DNA of 64,000 nt from a cyanobiont of Ornithocercus magnificus. Lineage in GTDB: Bacteria; Cyanobacteriota; Cyanobacteriia; PCC-6307; Cyanobiaceae. Below are positions 1-9,989 of this stretch, in pieces; the first letter of the stretch is position 1; every line of letters begins with the position of its first letter. The stretch lies in NCBI GenBank assembly GCA_007996965.1, contig BIMP01000001.1:868001-932000 (forward strand), in the 5' to 3' direction. The position numbers and the translations under genes were made by a program. The notes under the pieces are model-generated. The model worked only from the letters and a program-made list of their open reading frames with translations. It was not told the origin of the DNA and made no database searches.

Positions 1-396
1 TGTTACCACCTCTTGGTTGAGGGTCGCATCGATGGTGCACTTCTCAGTGGTGGCGAGACTGTCTTCCCAGAACAGCTGGAGCGACGCCTATTAGATCAGG
101 CGAAGGCAGCCTCGCTTCCCTTGGCAGCTGTGTTAGTGCTCGCTATTCCAGAGCGTGAATGGGGCGAACGACCAGTAGCCCTTGTTCGCTGGCATGACAG
201 TATTGATATTGATAAGCATCAAAGTGAACATCTTGAGAGCTTGCAGCTGATGGTCCGTAGCTGGCCTCCAGCAGAGCGTCCACTGTATTGGTACCACTGT
301 TCTGAGCTAAGGCCTGGACCTGCTGGCAAATGGCAGAGAGAGTTCTGGCGATGCTGGCTTCGTCACAGGATTTTAGTAAAAGGACGACCTAACTAG
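1..396 (+). CDS. menE: O-succinylbenzoate-CoA ligase, C-terminal part
   Basis: The reading frame is open at the left edge, so only the last 131 residues are present. They match the C-terminal lobe of an acyl-CoA synthetase: a GRIDGALLSGGE stretch followed by FPEQLE (hinge and A8-type region), and near the end PAGKWQR, where the lysine is the usual catalytic A10 lysine. MenE activates o-succinylbenzoate with CoA for menaquinone/phylloquinone synthesis. The convergent neighbour is a DHNA-CoA thioesterase of the same pathway, which favours MenE over other AMP-forming ligases. The N-terminal AMP-binding domain lies outside the window. Confidence 0.8.
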   Translation, partial: CYHLLVEGRIDGALLSGGETVFPEQLERRLLDQAKAASLPLAAVLVLAIPEREWGERPVALVRWHDSIDIDKHQSEHLESLQLMVRSWPPAERPLYWYHCSELRPGPAGKWQREFWRCWLRHRILVKGRPN

Positions 397-401
397 TCAT
401 C

Positions 402-836
402 TCAAGATGAGGCATCCAGCCAGCTATTGATACTGTCTGGTAATAAGCAGCATTGACGATTGGTGGTACTTATTGCTAGATGTCGTATTACTCCTAAAGC
501 CGCAGTTTGATTATCTAGGGAGATTTCACTCCTTACTTCAAAGCAACTGAGGCTTAGGCGTTTAGGTCTCAGCGTTAAGACCAGATTATCGCCAACACGT
601 AGGGGATGTAAAAAGTCTGCCTCGCAATGCACAATTGGTAGAGAGATAGTTAATTGATTTAATCCAGCTCGATTAGTGGGAAAAATTTTCTCCGCTTTAA
701 TCCCAAACTGATAGAGGCTTTCCTCCCAAGCTTGATGGCACCAGTTAAGTATAGCTTGAAAATGGACTACGCCAGCGCCGTCTGTTTCGCCGAAGTGGAC
801 GACACGTTGCAATTCTAGCCAAGTAGCTGGACTCAA
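402..836 (-). CDS. 1,4-dihydroxy-2-naphthoyl-CoA thioesterase (4HBT hotdog fold)
   Basis: This 144-residue protein has the 4-hydroxybenzoyl-CoA thioesterase signature near its N-terminus ([10 protein letters not shown], with the candidate catalytic Asp) and an overall hotdog-fold length. Cyanobacterial homologues such as Synechocystis slr0204 hydrolyse DHNA-CoA in phylloquinone synthesis, which supplies the photosystem I quinone. Its start overlaps the stop of ndhH by 4 bp (ATGA), so translation is probably coupled, and menE converges on it from the other side 5 bp away. The assignment rests on family and context; broader acyl-CoA thioesterase activity is possible. Confidence 0.8.
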   Translation of the reverse strand: MSPATWLELQRVVHFGETDGAGVVHFQAILNWCHQAWEESLYQFGIKAEKIFPTNRAGLNQLTISLPIVHCEADFLHPLRVGDNLVLTLRPKRLSLSCFEVRSEISLDNQTAALGVIRHLAISTTNRQCCLLPDSINSWLDASS

Positions 837-2017
837 CGGTCTACAGAACCCATGATCACATCTATTGAGCCCAGGATCGCCATGATATCAGCGACTTTGT
901 GGCCGCGTAGAATATGTGGGAGGATCTGCAGATTGTTACTGTCTGCAGCACGAATCTTAAAGCGCCAGGGGGTAACATCATTATTGCCTTGGATAAAGAT
1001 TCCTATCTCTCCCTTACCCGACTCAAGTCGGGTGTAGAGCTCACCTTTAGGAATCTTGAAGGTTGGCGCCACCTTTTTAGCAATGTACTGATAGTCAAAG
1101 CGAGAAAACTCGCTCTTTTTACCTTCGATTAGTCGCTGGGCTTCAAGATTCTCAGTTGGACCGCTAGGGATCATATCGCAGGCCTGAATCAGAATTTTTA
1201 ATGACTGGCGCATCTCTTCAATTCTGACGCGATAACGGGCATAACAGTCACCTTCTTTCTCCCAAGCTACATCCCACTCAAGCTCATCATAACACTCATA
1301 GTGATCCACCTTGCGCAAATCCCAAGGTACTCCAGAAGCGCGCAACATAGGTCCGGAAAGACTCCAGTTGATAGCATCACTACGGTTGATTATTCCTAGA
1401 CCCTCGATACGGCGCCGGAAGATTGGATTGTTAGTAATTAACCGCTCGTATTCATCAATCTTGGGGCCAAACCAGTTACAGAAGTCTTTGCACTTTTCGA
1501 GCCAGCCCCAGGGAAGATCGGCAGCTACACCACCAATCCGGAAGTAATTGTTATTGATTAGGCGTTGGCCAGTGGCTGCTTCCCAAAGGTCGTAGATCAT
1601 CTCTCGCTCTCGGAAGATGTAGAAGAAAGGTGTTTGCGCTCCTACATCTGCAAGAAAGGGACCAAGCCAAAGCAAATGATTGGCAATGCGGTTAAGCTCC
1701 AGCATTAGTACCCGGATATAACTGGCGCGTTTAGGCACTCTAATACTAGCCAGCCGCTCTGGGGCGTTAACTACAACAGCTTCATAGAACATACCAGCTG
1801 CGTAATCCATGCGGCTGACATAAGGGACAAACATCACGTTTGTCCTATTCTCAGCAATCTTTTCCATACCGCGGTGAAGATAGCCAATTACAGGCTCACA
1901 GTCGATGACATCTTCGCCGTCGAGTGTTACCACGAGCCGTAGTACCCCATGCATTGATGGGTGATGGGGGCCGAAGTTGACCACCATCGGCTCCGTGCGC
2001 GTTTCCAACTGCGTCAT
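833..2017 (-). CDS. ndhH: NDH-1 (NAD(P)H-quinone oxidoreductase) subunit H
   Basis: NdhH is the 49-kDa-type subunit of the peripheral arm of thylakoid NDH-1, which takes electrons from ferredoxin to plastoquinone in cyclic flow, respiration and CO2 uptake. The 394-residue protein has the family N-terminus ([18 protein letters not shown]), the GYLHRGMEK motif, and the C-terminal [12 protein letters not shown]. An upstream in-frame ATG at 2038 would add seven residues; the [10 protein letters not shown] start at 2017 fits the family better. It is followed by the thioesterase gene with a 4-bp overlap and is divergent from rsmH, with only 45 bp between the two start codons. Confidence 0.95.
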   Translation of the reverse strand: MTQLETRTEPMVVNFGPHHPSMHGVLRLVVTLDGEDVIDCEPVIGYLHRGMEKIAENRTNVMFVPYVSRMDYAAGMFYEAVVVNAPERLASIRVPKRASYIRVLMLELNRIANHLLWLGPFLADVGAQTPFFYIFREREMIYDLWEAATGQRLINNNYFRIGGVAADLPWGWLEKCKDFCNWFGPKIDEYERLITNNPIFRRRIEGLGIINRSDAINWSLSGPMLRASGVPWDLRKVDHYECYDELEWDVAWEKEGDCYARYRVRIEEMRQSLKILIQACDMIPSGPTENLEAQRLIEGKKSEFSRFDYQYIAKKVAPTFKIPKGELYTRLESGKGEIGIFIQGNNDVTPWRFKIRAADSNNLQILPHILRGHKVADIMAILGSIDVIMGSVDR

Positions 2018-2062
2018 GGGAATGGAGGTCCGAAGCATCTACGTGATCTTAGTGAAGTACCT

Positions 2063-2974
2063 ATGCTCAAACCAACAGCTGTAGAGAATTTCCGGCATGA
2101 GCCAGTGCTCTTAGGAGCTGTGCATGCTGCAGCCGGGACAATACCGCCTAGCTTGCTTGCAGATGGACTACTGGTTGACGTAACGCTCGGCAGTGGCGGA
2201 CACAGCGCCTGTCTTCTACAGACTTACCCTGGACTCCGGTTGATTGGATTAGATCAGGATGGAACAGCACGGGCTGCAGCTGAGAAGCGTCTAGCACCTT
2301 TCCAGGATCGTGTACGCATAGTCGCTAGTAACTTTGCCATTTACCACCCTGTAGAACAGGCTGTAATGGTACTTGCTGACTTGGGCGTTAGTAGTGCTCA
2401 ATTAGATGTTGCTTCCCGCGGCTTTAGTTTCCGCAAGAATGGACCTCTCGATATGCGAATGGACCAGCAAAGTGGTGGCGAGACGGCAGCCTCTCTAATC
2501 CAAAGGTTAGATGAGACTTCACTCGCTAATCTGATATATGCTTTCGGCGAGGAGAAATTTTCCAGACGTATTGCACGACGTATTAAATCTGATCTGTCAA
2601 TAGCAGGGCCCTATAGTGGAACAGTAGAGTTTGCTCATGCTATTGTCAGTTGCTTTCCACCAAGCGCTAGGCGAGGCAGGACTCACCCAGCTACTCGCAC
2701 TTTTCAGGCGCTGCGAATTGCCGTTAATAGTGAGCTAAGCGCACTAGAGAGTTTACTTCGACATGCACCAGGCTGGCTTCAGCCGCAGGGAGTTATAGGC
2801 ATAATAAGCTTTCACTCTCTCGAAGATCGCCTTGTAAAAAGGGCTTTTCTTGAGGACTTACGCCTTGAGCCAATCACCAGGAAACCAGTTAGGGCAGATC
2901 CTGAGGAGCAGGTAAAAAACCCACGTAGCCGTAGCGCAAGGTGGCGGCTGGCTAAACGTCGTTTATTCCTGTAG
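2063..2974 (+). CDS. rsmH: 16S rRNA (cytosine1402-N4)-methyltransferase
   Basis: RsmH (MraW) methylates C1402 in the ribosomal P site. The 303-residue protein shows the opening HEPVLL, the SAM-binding GSGGHS motif near residues 43-48, the acidic IGLDQD end of strand 2, the [10 protein letters not shown] motif, and the C-terminal [15 protein letters not shown] motif. The frame is open further upstream, into ndhH on the opposite strand, but [10 protein letters not shown] at 2063 is the first sensible start. The gene is divergent from ndhH. A 157-bp intergenic stretch separates it from the convergent cysteine desulfurase. Confidence 0.95.
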   Translation: MLKPTAVENFRHEPVLLGAVHAAAGTIPPSLLADGLLVDVTLGSGGHSACLLQTYPGLRLIGLDQDGTARAAAEKRLAPFQDRVRIVASNFAIYHPVEQAVMVLADLGVSSAQLDVASRGFSFRKNGPLDMRMDQQSGGETAASLIQRLDETSLANLIYAFGEEKFSRRIARRIKSDLSIAGPYSGTVEFAHAIVSCFPPSARRGRTHPATRTFQALRIAVNSELSALESLLRHAPGWLQPQGVIGIISFHSLEDRLVKRAFLEDLRLEPITRKPVRADPEEQVKNPRSRSARWRLAKRRLFL

Positions 2975-3131
2975 GTCCTACTGGCTGACTACCATTTGCT
3001 CTCAAGGCAGAAGTTTGGAACAGAGCCTTAGCCTGAGGGTCTTAGTATATTGTTGAGATTTTAAGGATCGACAACTGTGTAAATTGCACACTGTTTGCTC
3101 AGGACTCTTGGTAATGTGTTACTCTTAATTC

Positions 3132-4280
3132 TTAGGATGTACCTCTCAACTTTTTTACAGCCTCGCCGATAATTTCAACTGTAGTTTCTATGTCTGCAAT
3201 TTCTGTCTGCCGCCCTAAACTAAGCCTTAGCGAAGCTTCTGCTTCTGCAGGACTACGACCAAGTGCAAGTAGCACGTGAGATGTTTTGCCTTGACTACAG
3301 GCAGAGCCACTGCCACAGTAGATTTGTCTTCTTAAAAGTCTATGCAGTGCGGTTCCCCGCACACCATAAATACTAAAGTTAAGGTTGTGGGGTAGTCTAT
3401 GCTCAAGACATCCATTTAAGGCCAGGCCAGATAGACGTTCCTGTAATCCCTGCCAGAGAAGTTCCCGCAGCTTAGACAACCTTGCACTACGTTCAGCCAG
3501 ATCAGCCATTGCCAGCTCAGCCGCCCGGGCAAACCCAATAACCAACGGTACCGGCAATGTCCCAGGTCTTATACCTTGCTCTTGTCCACCACCCCACTGT
3601 AGGGGATCTATTTCTAAACCCTCGCGGATTAATAAGGCTCCAATCCCTTTAGGGCCGTAAAGCTTGTGAGCGCTTAGACTAAGCAAATCAATACCAGTTC
3701 CATCAGGATCTAGCGGGCAGTGTCCAAAGGCTTGGGCAGCATCACTGTGTAAAGCCACTCCTCGCTCTTGGCAGACTGCGGCAAGCTTTTGTAATGGCTG
3801 CAGCACGCCAATTTCGTTGTTAGCAACCATTATACTTGCTAGTAAGGTATCAACCTCAAATGCAGCAGAAAATTGCTCAGGATTGATCAATCCTGTTGGC
3901 TCGGGAGTCATCTCTGTGATGCGAAAACCTTCACGCTGCAATTGTCTCAAGGGGTTAAGTACTGAATGGTGTTCAGTACTTAGTGTTATCATGTGCCCAG
4001 GTGTGCCACGCTGACGTGCTATTGCTCTCGCATGACCAAGTAATGCAAGGTTGTTGGCCTCAGTAGCACCACTGGTAAAAATTAGACGTTCAGGTGCAAC
4101 GTTTAAACAGGCTGCTAAGCGCTCTCGCGCTATTTGCACAGCTGCTGAGCTCTCTAGGCCAGCTCCATGCTGGCGGCTAGAGGGATTGCCCCAGAGCTTA
4201 CCCCAGTAGGGTAGCATAGCCTCCACAGCTTCTGGAGCACAAGGTGTAGTCGCTTGGTAGTCAAGCTGGATTGGTAACAT
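3132..4280 (-). CDS. Cysteine desulfurase (NifS/IscS-like, PLP enzyme)
   Basis: The enzyme removes sulfur from cysteine for Fe-S cluster and thio-cofactor assembly. The fold-type I PLP features are present: TSGATEANN, a conserved His in STEHHSVL, SDAAQAFG, and SAHKLYGPKG with the Schiff-base lysine at about residue 206. The C-terminal GSGSACSQG loop carries the candidate persulfide cysteine at about residue 328. A GTG two codons upstream (4286) is an alternative start. The gene is transcribed alone towards rsmH, with 460 bp of non-coding DNA upstream. It could be called IscS or NifS-like; no scaffold gene is adjacent, although an IscA-like carrier lies at 63 kb. Confidence 0.9.
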   Translation of the reverse strand: MLPIQLDYQATTPCAPEAVEAMLPYWGKLWGNPSSRQHGAGLESSAAVQIARERLAACLNVAPERLIFTSGATEANNLALLGHARAIARQRGTPGHMITLSTEHHSVLNPLRQLQREGFRITEMTPEPTGLINPEQFSAAFEVDTLLASIMVANNEIGVLQPLQKLAAVCQERGVALHSDAAQAFGHCPLDPDGTGIDLLSLSAHKLYGPKGIGALLIREGLEIDPLQWGGGQEQGIRPGTLPVPLVIGFARAAELAMADLAERSARLSKLRELLWQGLQERLSGLALNGCLEHRLPHNLNFSIYGVRGTALHRLLRRQIYCGSGSACSQGKTSHVLLALGRSPAEAEASLRLSLGRQTEIADIETTVEIIGEAVKKLRGTS

Positions 4281-4286
4281 GGCCAC

Positions 4287-4742
4287 CTATGCTAGCAGTG
4301 TATTTAGCTTCTTCAGTATCTTTATAGCTCAACTTTTTTATATTTCGACCTACCTGTTGGCAACTCCAGATGCTGAAAGCATGATAGTAGTTGCCTAACA
4401 AATGACACCTACGCTAAACATTTCAGTCACGTGAAGTTCTAACACATTTAGCTTATGATCCTAGCTAAGTAACTGACCAACAGCTCTAAATGCAGTGTCC
4501 TTAGAGTTTCCTGTCGCTAAGTTCATTGGTCTTAATATTCAGTTATTGCTAAACTACTGATTCAAGCCGCAATTTGACAAGGGTTTCGTCAGCATTACAT
4601 CGATGTCGATTATGGCGAAGGTTAAATCAGTTAAGGAATCTCATCCTCAAGAATTATAGAACTAAGTACTGAACACTTATCTTCGTATCTTTCAAGAGTC
4701 CCGTCCTTCAGACTTTAGACTCTGAGCAGATGCATACAGTGC
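4287..4742. other. Intergenic region between divergent cysteine desulfurase and Ycf29-type genes
   Basis: This A+T-leaning stretch separates two divergent genes and should hold both promoters. I see no open frame with coding character. A short dyad (TTAGCT at 4448-4453, AGCTAA at 4463-4468) is the only symmetric element I noticed, and it is too short to interpret. Confidence 0.5.
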
Positions 4743-5459
4743 ATGAGTGAACTCTCCTCTCCAGCAAGACTGCTACTAGTTGATGATGAACCTGGCTTAC
4801 GCTCTGCTGTCCAAGCCTATCTTGAAGACGAGGGTTTTGAGGTTTTAACAGCGATAGATGGAGAAGATGGCTGGGAGAAAGCTCAGCAGCAGTTACCTGA
4901 TCTAGTTATTAGTGATGTTATGATGCCACGCTGCGACGGTTATGGATTGCTAAAACGTATGCGTGATAATGAGCAACTTGGCGGAACGCCCCTAATTTTT
5001 CTCACTGCTAAGGGTATGACAGCTGACCGTACTCAGGGTTACTTAGCAGGTGTGGATGACTATATTCCTAAGCCATTTGATCCCGAGGAATTGGTAGCCC
5101 GTATCCGTAACGTTGTACGCCGTCAGGATCGTCTACTTGCAGAGGCTGCACGATATGCTGAGGTAGACGTTAGCCAAATGGCACGTCAAATTAGTGAGAT
5201 ACGCTCTATGCTTGGCCGCGGAAGGGGTGAAGTCTCACTCCTAGTAGCTGACGATGCTGTCAATATAGATTTTACCCAACGTGAATCCAGTGTATTGCAA
5301 CTAGTAGCTGAGGGTCTTATGAACAAGGAGATTGCCCGCCAACTGGAGACATCGATTCGTAATGTAGAAAAATATGTGAGTCGCCTATTCAACAAGACCG
5401 GTACTTGTAGCCGTACGGAGCTAGTACGCTATGCGCTAGAACACCGACTTGTCAACTAG
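4743..5459 (+). CDS. LuxR-type response regulator, Ycf29-like
   Basis: The 238-residue protein has an N-terminal receiver domain with the acidic pair Asp14-Asp15, phospho-acceptor Asp58 in ISDVMMP, and Lys110 in the YIPKPF loop. A linker of about 50 residues leads to a C-terminal LuxR/GerE helix-turn-helix (EGLMNKEIARQLETS, then VEKYVSRLFNKTG). This matches the Ycf29 (TctD-like) family kept in cyanobacteria and some plastids; its target genes are not well defined. No sensor kinase is adjacent. The gene is monocistronic and faces chlM convergently. Confidence 0.8.
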   Translation: MSELSSPARLLLVDDEPGLRSAVQAYLEDEGFEVLTAIDGEDGWEKAQQQLPDLVISDVMMPRCDGYGLLKRMRDNEQLGGTPLIFLTAKGMTADRTQGYLAGVDDYIPKPFDPEELVARIRNVVRRQDRLLAEAARYAEVDVSQMARQISEIRSMLGRGRGEVSLLVADDAVNIDFTQRESSVLQLVAEGLMNKEIARQLETSIRNVEKYVSRLFNKTGTCSRTELVRYALEHRLVN

Positions 5460-5596
5460 AGTAATATGAAGATAAAATGTTAGCTAAGCTGGCATCACAG
5501 TAGTGGAAAAGTAGAGACTCTGGTGGTTATTTCTACGCTGCAAAACTTCATCCACTTTATACTCTAATTTGATTAATCTGAGATAATAGGGCCTAG

Positions 5597-6310
5597 TCAA
5601 CGCCGATGAAACTCAATCAGTCGTGAGAAGTAGAAAGGAGCTCTGTTAAGTGATCGCCGTACTGGCTTAAAGTCACACTTGAGTGCAGCGAGCACTATTC
5701 CTTGCTCCTGCAATGTGTAGGCACGAGTCGCTTTACTAGAACCTGGGAAAAGCTTACCAATAGTTTTCAGAGCGGCTAGCATTGGTGTATAAGGTGCAAA
5801 GCTTACGATTAAACGCTTATTCGCAAGGCTACATAAGTGTTGCACCATTGTCTCAGCAGCTTTCTGTGGATAATGGATGAAAACATCAAGACAGATTACT
5901 ATGTCGAAGCATTCATTCAAATCCTCTAAATCTTTAGTAAGAAATGTAATTCGCTCCCCATCTACACCAAGCTTTTCGGCACGACAGCGTGCCTCTGCAA
6001 CCATCGATTCAGAGATATCGCTGGCATTCACGAATTTAGCACCCATCTGCACTAGGGGCAGGGCAACACTACCGACACCACAACCGGCATCGCAGAAGCT
6101 GTACTGCTTTAGATCTCCACGCTCATGGATCCAACTTAGTGCTTCATCCACAGTTTTCTGGTGGCCGATACGTATGCTTCGCTGTACTTTATTAACATCT
6201 TCGCTATCGCTGTAAATCCGGTTCCAGCGGTCAAACCCAGTGTTGTTAAAGTAATCTTCTACCCTTGTTTTTTCAATCTGATTTGCGGACTGCAGATCCA
6301 GCATAGCCAT
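5597..6310 (-). CDS. chlM: Mg-protoporphyrin IX O-methyltransferase
   Basis: ChlM transfers a methyl group from SAM to the C13 propionate of Mg-protoporphyrin IX, an early chlorophyll step. The 237-residue protein has the family N-terminus (VEDYFNNTGFDRWNRIY), the SAM site CDAGCGVGS near residues 73-81, the DISESMV strand-2 motif, and the C-terminal FYFSRLIEF ending. The length is as expected. A second ATG lies two codons into the frame. It stands alone, convergent with the Ycf29-type regulator and followed upstream by a 604-bp gene-free stretch. Confidence 0.93.
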   Translation of the reverse strand: MAMLDLQSANQIEKTRVEDYFNNTGFDRWNRIYSDSEDVNKVQRSIRIGHQKTVDEALSWIHERGDLKQYSFCDAGCGVGSVALPLVQMGAKFVNASDISESMVAEARCRAEKLGVDGERITFLTKDLEDLNECFDIVICLDVFIHYPQKAAETMVQHLCSLANKRLIVSFAPYTPMLAALKTIGKLFPGSSKATRAYTLQEQGIVLAALKCDFKPVRRSLNRAPFYFSRLIEFHRR

Positions 6311-6914
6311 GGGCAGATGCAGTTATGGAACTATTGAAATTCTAAGCGGTGCTTTACTATGTGAGCCTCCTGTCGTTTTCTCAGGCAAGGCAGGACAAAG
6401 ACATGGCTTAGTAGAATGCATGCTATTAGCAGTTGGCGCAAACTCAATATAGTTCTTCCTTGACGGAGGCCCTAAGAGGGCAGACTTAAGGATGTAGTAG
6501 TCTGGTCTGTGATATATTCAGTCATACTTAATATCTAGACTTCTAGCAACCACAGACTTTAGCTTGACTAAGTATCTAGAGGTATTTCACCCAATGTAAG
6601 ATACACAGGTATTATTAGGAGTACTTAATAATCGGTAGTAATTTTGCCCCTATTTGTTTTTTTAGGTTAGATGTGCATTAGGCTTGGCCATACTATTGAT
6701 TCGATCTTAATAGTCGTTCCTATACCATCGGCGGCAACACATACATATTAAGCTGCCACAACCAACTGTGCAAGAAAATGTTGCGGTGATTGCCAGCATC
6801 TGCGATAGCGTGGAGGGAAAGAGGAATCGAGAAACTTGGGTACCAGTAAACCGTTGTATGTAGAGGGACTAATGCAAGACTATGTCAGTCTGACATACCT
6901 TTATCATATTCCTT
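6311..6914. other. Intergenic region between divergent chlM and purE
   Basis: These 604 bp are A+T-rich with many stops on both strands; I found no supportable gene or RNA. One near-perfect dyad, TATGTCAG at 6881-6888 and CTGACATA at 6890-6897 around a single base, lies 17 bp before the purE start and could be an operator. It is long for this compact kind of genome. Confidence 0.45.
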
Positions 6915-7451
6915 ATGTCCAAAACCTTGAGTTGTTCTCTACAAGCAGCAGTAGTCATGGGTAGTGATTCTGATCTACCTACGATGCATTCAGCTGTTGA
7001 TGTGCTCCAGGAATTTGGGGTCATTGTTGAAGTGAGAATTTTATCGGCTCATCGTACACCTTTAGAGATGGTCAACTTTGCACGCGAGGCACGTAAGCGT
7101 GGTCTTGGAGTTATTGTGGCTGGTGCTGGAGGAGCTGCACATCTGCCTGGTATGTTAGCAGCGCTCACCATTCTGCCAGTAATAGGAGTTCCTGTTGTGA
7201 GTAAGGCGCTTCTTGGTATGGACTCACTCCAATCAATTGTGCAGATGCCTACTGGAATTCCTGTTGCTACTGTCGCAATCGGTGGAGGACGTAATGCTGG
7301 GCTGCTAGCAGTACAAATTCTAGCCATTGCAGATTCTGATCTGGCTGACCGCTTGGAGACATTTCGTCTAGCCCAACACGATGCAACTGTCGCTAAGGAT
7401 ACACATATGCTCACAGTCGGTAGTGCTACTTATCTCTCAGAAATGAATTGA
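6915..7451 (+). CDS. purE: N5-carboxyaminoimidazole ribonucleotide mutase
   Basis: PurE class I converts N5-CAIR to CAIR in purine synthesis. The 178-residue protein carries the nucleotide-binding [12 protein letters not shown] motif near residue 14, the SAHRTP motif with the conserved active-site His, the [12 protein letters not shown] loop, and the [14 protein letters not shown] segment. It has a C-terminal tail of about 15 residues beyond the core. The gene is single, divergent from chlM, and convergent with cysC across about 195 bp. Confidence 0.95.
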   Translation: MSKTLSCSLQAAVVMGSDSDLPTMHSAVDVLQEFGVIVEVRILSAHRTPLEMVNFAREARKRGLGVIVAGAGGAAHLPGMLAALTILPVIGVPVVSKALLGMDSLQSIVQMPTGIPVATVAIGGGRNAGLLAVQILAIADSDLADRLETFRLAQHDATVAKDTHMLTVGSATYLSEMN

Positions 7452-7646
7452 AGTCTGAAGTCACATAGACTAAATTGTAGGTGGTTTCAACTATGGTAAA
7501 AATGCTCAGGGTTAATGAGTGTTTGGGTGGTTCAGTGCCTAAAAAATGCAGGTTAGGCTATGCTTAGATTAACACACTTTTAGTATAAACTTTGGTACTT
7601 CACGCATATTTTACCCACTTTAACTTTTATCTGTTAGACTACTATC

Positions 7647-8324
7647 CTAGTCAACTATCTGTGTCTTAGAAACTTGGAGAGCTCTGGCAGGAATTAGTAA
7701 CCGGCCTCTTAACATCGAGAGTACATCATCAACGCAGTCACTTAGGCCCCTACTACCAGTATCCAAACTCAACTCAGGAGCTTCAGGGATCTCGTAAGGG
7801 CTGGAAATTCCAGTAAAGTCTTCGATCAGACCAGCACGAGCTTTAGCATAGAGACCTTTGGGATCACGCTGTTCACAGATGTTCAGATCGGCAGCACAGT
7901 GAACCTCGAGGAAATCTCCATCATCTACTAGCATGCGTACTCTTTCGCGGTCGCTTCGGAAAGGTGAAACAAATGCAGTAAGGACAATTACGCCTGCGTC
8001 TACAAATAACTTAGCAACCTCTCCAATCCGGCGAATATTCTCTTCTCGATCACTATCAGAGAAACCAAGGTCTCGGCAAAGTCCATGTCGAATGTTATCG
8101 CCATCGAGTATATAAGTAGCTAAGCCCTCAGTATGGAGTGCGGCACCTACCATGTTAGCTATAGTGCTTTTCCCAGAACCTGAGAGTCCCGTAAACCAAA
8201 CAATTGTGCTGTGATGTCCGTAACGATCTTCGCGCATGGCTCGATTTACCAAGGTCTCATGCCAGAAGATATCCGGGTTCCTTGGAGCAGTTTCTTTAGG
8301 TGTTGGACGTAGATGTTTAGCCAT
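7647..8324 (-). CDS. cysC: Adenylylsulfate kinase
   Basis: CysC phosphorylates APS to PAPS in sulfate assimilation. The 225-residue protein has a P-loop GLSGSGKS at residues 46-53, the LDGDNIRHGL substrate motif, the SPFRSDR segment with the conserved serine, and the DPKGLYAKARAG lid region. The N-terminal extension with IFWHETLVNRAMRE is typical of stand-alone bacterial enzymes. It is transcribed away from trpB and converges on purE. Confidence 0.95.
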   Translation of the reverse strand: MAKHLRPTPKETAPRNPDIFWHETLVNRAMREDRYGHHSTIVWFTGLSGSGKSTIANMVGAALHTEGLATYILDGDNIRHGLCRDLGFSDSDREENIRRIGEVAKLFVDAGVIVLTAFVSPFRSDRERVRMLVDDGDFLEVHCAADLNICEQRDPKGLYAKARAGLIEDFTGISSPYEIPEAPELSLDTGSRGLSDCVDDVLSMLRGRLLIPARALQVSKTQIVD

Positions 8325-8705
8325 TCTGCATGTCTGTTACTATCAGGCTACTGTGGATTAGGGCCTGGATTCTGGGTCAGAAATTTAGAGGTATAGTGAC
8401 TTTACCTTAATTGCATTGTAAGCCCTTGGTTCTCGCTGCTGCCAGTATGTTTCTCAATTCTTCCCAAAGCCTTCATGATACGCAGCTGATCCTACTACAG
8501 CCACAAGTAGGCCCTACAAGCCTGTGTTATTTAGGATGAGCCTAAAGTCGGCTAACTAAATATTTGGGTCCCCTGCATCTGGACTCAGTTCTCTAAAAAT
8601 ACCGATCTACTACCACTTGACAAGAATACTTTGGCGAACTGTCATGCTTTTCTAGCTGAAGCCAGGTGGTTCACTATCATACTCTCCGCAGATGTTGCAT
8701 TATCC
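8325..8705. other. Intergenic region between divergent cysC and trpB
   Basis: This 381-bp stretch has no intact gene. The frame of trpB stays open upstream to a TTG at 8631, but those 25 residues do not resemble TrpB. On the minus strand, pieces around 8402-8510 faintly recall part of a SUI1/YciH-type translation factor in broken frames; this is weak and is treated as a finding only. Confidence 0.4.
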
Positions 8706-9956
8706 TTGACTAGTATTTCACTACCTCAGCATAACCTGGCCAATTTTGTCAGCACATCCCAGCCTGACCGCTTCGGTCGCTTCGGTCGCTTCGGAGGCCA
8801 GTACGTACCCGAGACACTGATGCCTGCATTAGCGGAGCTGGAATGTGCAGCTGCTTCGGCCTGGCGTGACCCCAAGTTTACTGAAGAACTTGGTCATCTC
8901 TTACAAAGCTACGTCGGGCGTGCTACTCCCTTGTATGAAGCAGAGAGACTAACTGAGAGGTACCGCCACACAAATGGCGGACCTCGCATCTGGCTCAAGC
9001 GCGAGGATCTGAATCACACCGGAGCTCACAAGATCAACAATGCTCTTGGCCAGGCTTTGCTTGCACTACGGATGGGCAAGCGGCGAATCATCGCGGAGAC
9101 TGGTGCTGGCCAGCACGGTGTAGCAACTGCCACAGTTTGCGCTCGCTTTGGTCTTGACTGCATTATTTACATGGGTGCCGAAGATATGCGGCGTCAAGAA
9201 CTCAATGTTTTCCGCATGCAACTGCTTGGAGCTACAGTACAACCTGTTACATCCGGTAGTGCTACGCTCAAGGATGCAACCAGTGAAGCAATACGCGACT
9301 GGGTCACTAATGTTGAAACTACACACTACGTACTTGGCTCGGTTGCTGGACCTCACCCTTATCCAATGATAGTGCGTGATTTTCACGCCGTCATCGGTCA
9401 CGAAACCCGTCTTCAATGCAGTGAGGCATTTCATCGCCTTCCTGATGTTCTGCTCGCTTGTGTTGGCGGTGGTTCCAACGCCATGGGTCTATTTCATCCA
9501 TTTATAGGGAACCCTAAAGTGCGCCTGATTGGTGTTGAAGCAGCTGGTGATGGCATTAGTACTAAGCGTCATGCTGCCACTCTTACTAATGGACGTGTCG
9601 GCGTACTACATGGTGCTATGAGCTTTCTGTTGCAGGATGCAGAAGGACAGATACAAGAAGCACATTCCATCAGCGCTGGCCTTGATTATCCTGGGGTTGG
9701 GCCAGAGCATAGCTTTCTGCGGGAGACTGGTCGAGCTGAGTACGTCACCGTGACTGATGAGGAAGCTTTGAGAGCTTTATGCCTTGTCAGTCGACTTGAA
9801 GGCATCATCCCTGCTCTAGAAACTGCTCATGCTTTTGCCTGGCTGGAGAATTTATGTCCTAGCCTGCCCCCTGATACTGAGGTAGTAGTTAATTGCTCTG
9901 GTCGCGGCGATAAGGATGTCAGTACTGTTGCCAGTCATTTGGGAACGCAACTCTAA
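8706..9956 (+). CDS. trpB: Tryptophan synthase beta chain
   Basis: TrpB condenses indole with serine. Reading from TTG at 8706 gives 416 residues, the usual cyanobacterial length, beginning MTSISLPQ. No ATG or GTG lies close by, and the frame extends upstream to another TTG at 8631 with non-homologous residues. Key features are [16 protein letters not shown], the PLP lysine in HTGAHKINN (about residue 109), GETGAGQHG-type sequence ETGAGQHGV, and the phosphate-binding GGGSNAMG loop. A 9-bp unit (CGCTTCGGT) is tandemly repeated at 8769-8795 and codes for GRFGRFG. No other trp gene is adjacent. It converges with hrcA. Confidence 0.93.
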   Translation: MTSISLPQHNLANFVSTSQPDRFGRFGRFGGQYVPETLMPALAELECAAASAWRDPKFTEELGHLLQSYVGRATPLYEAERLTERYRHTNGGPRIWLKREDLNHTGAHKINNALGQALLALRMGKRRIIAETGAGQHGVATATVCARFGLDCIIYMGAEDMRRQELNVFRMQLLGATVQPVTSGSATLKDATSEAIRDWVTNVETTHYVLGSVAGPHPYPMIVRDFHAVIGHETRLQCSEAFHRLPDVLLACVGGGSNAMGLFHPFIGNPKVRLIGVEAAGDGISTKRHAATLTNGRVGVLHGAMSFLLQDAEGQIQEAHSISAGLDYPGVGPEHSFLRETGRAEYVTVTDEEALRALCLVSRLEGIIPALETAHAFAWLENLCPSLPPDTEVVVNCSGRGDKDVSTVASHLGTQL

Positions 9957-9989
9957 AGATTGCACTCTTAACTTGCTAGGTGTAGTGCT

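Noticed and set aside
6311-6914. Possible remnant of nagA between chlM and purE
   Set aside because: I recall nagA near chlM in some relatives, but reading all frames gave no fragment that resembles it.
8769-8795. Tandem 9-bp repeat in trpB
   Set aside because: It encodes GRFGRFG, a normal N-terminal feature of this TrpB, so it is not an independent repeat element.
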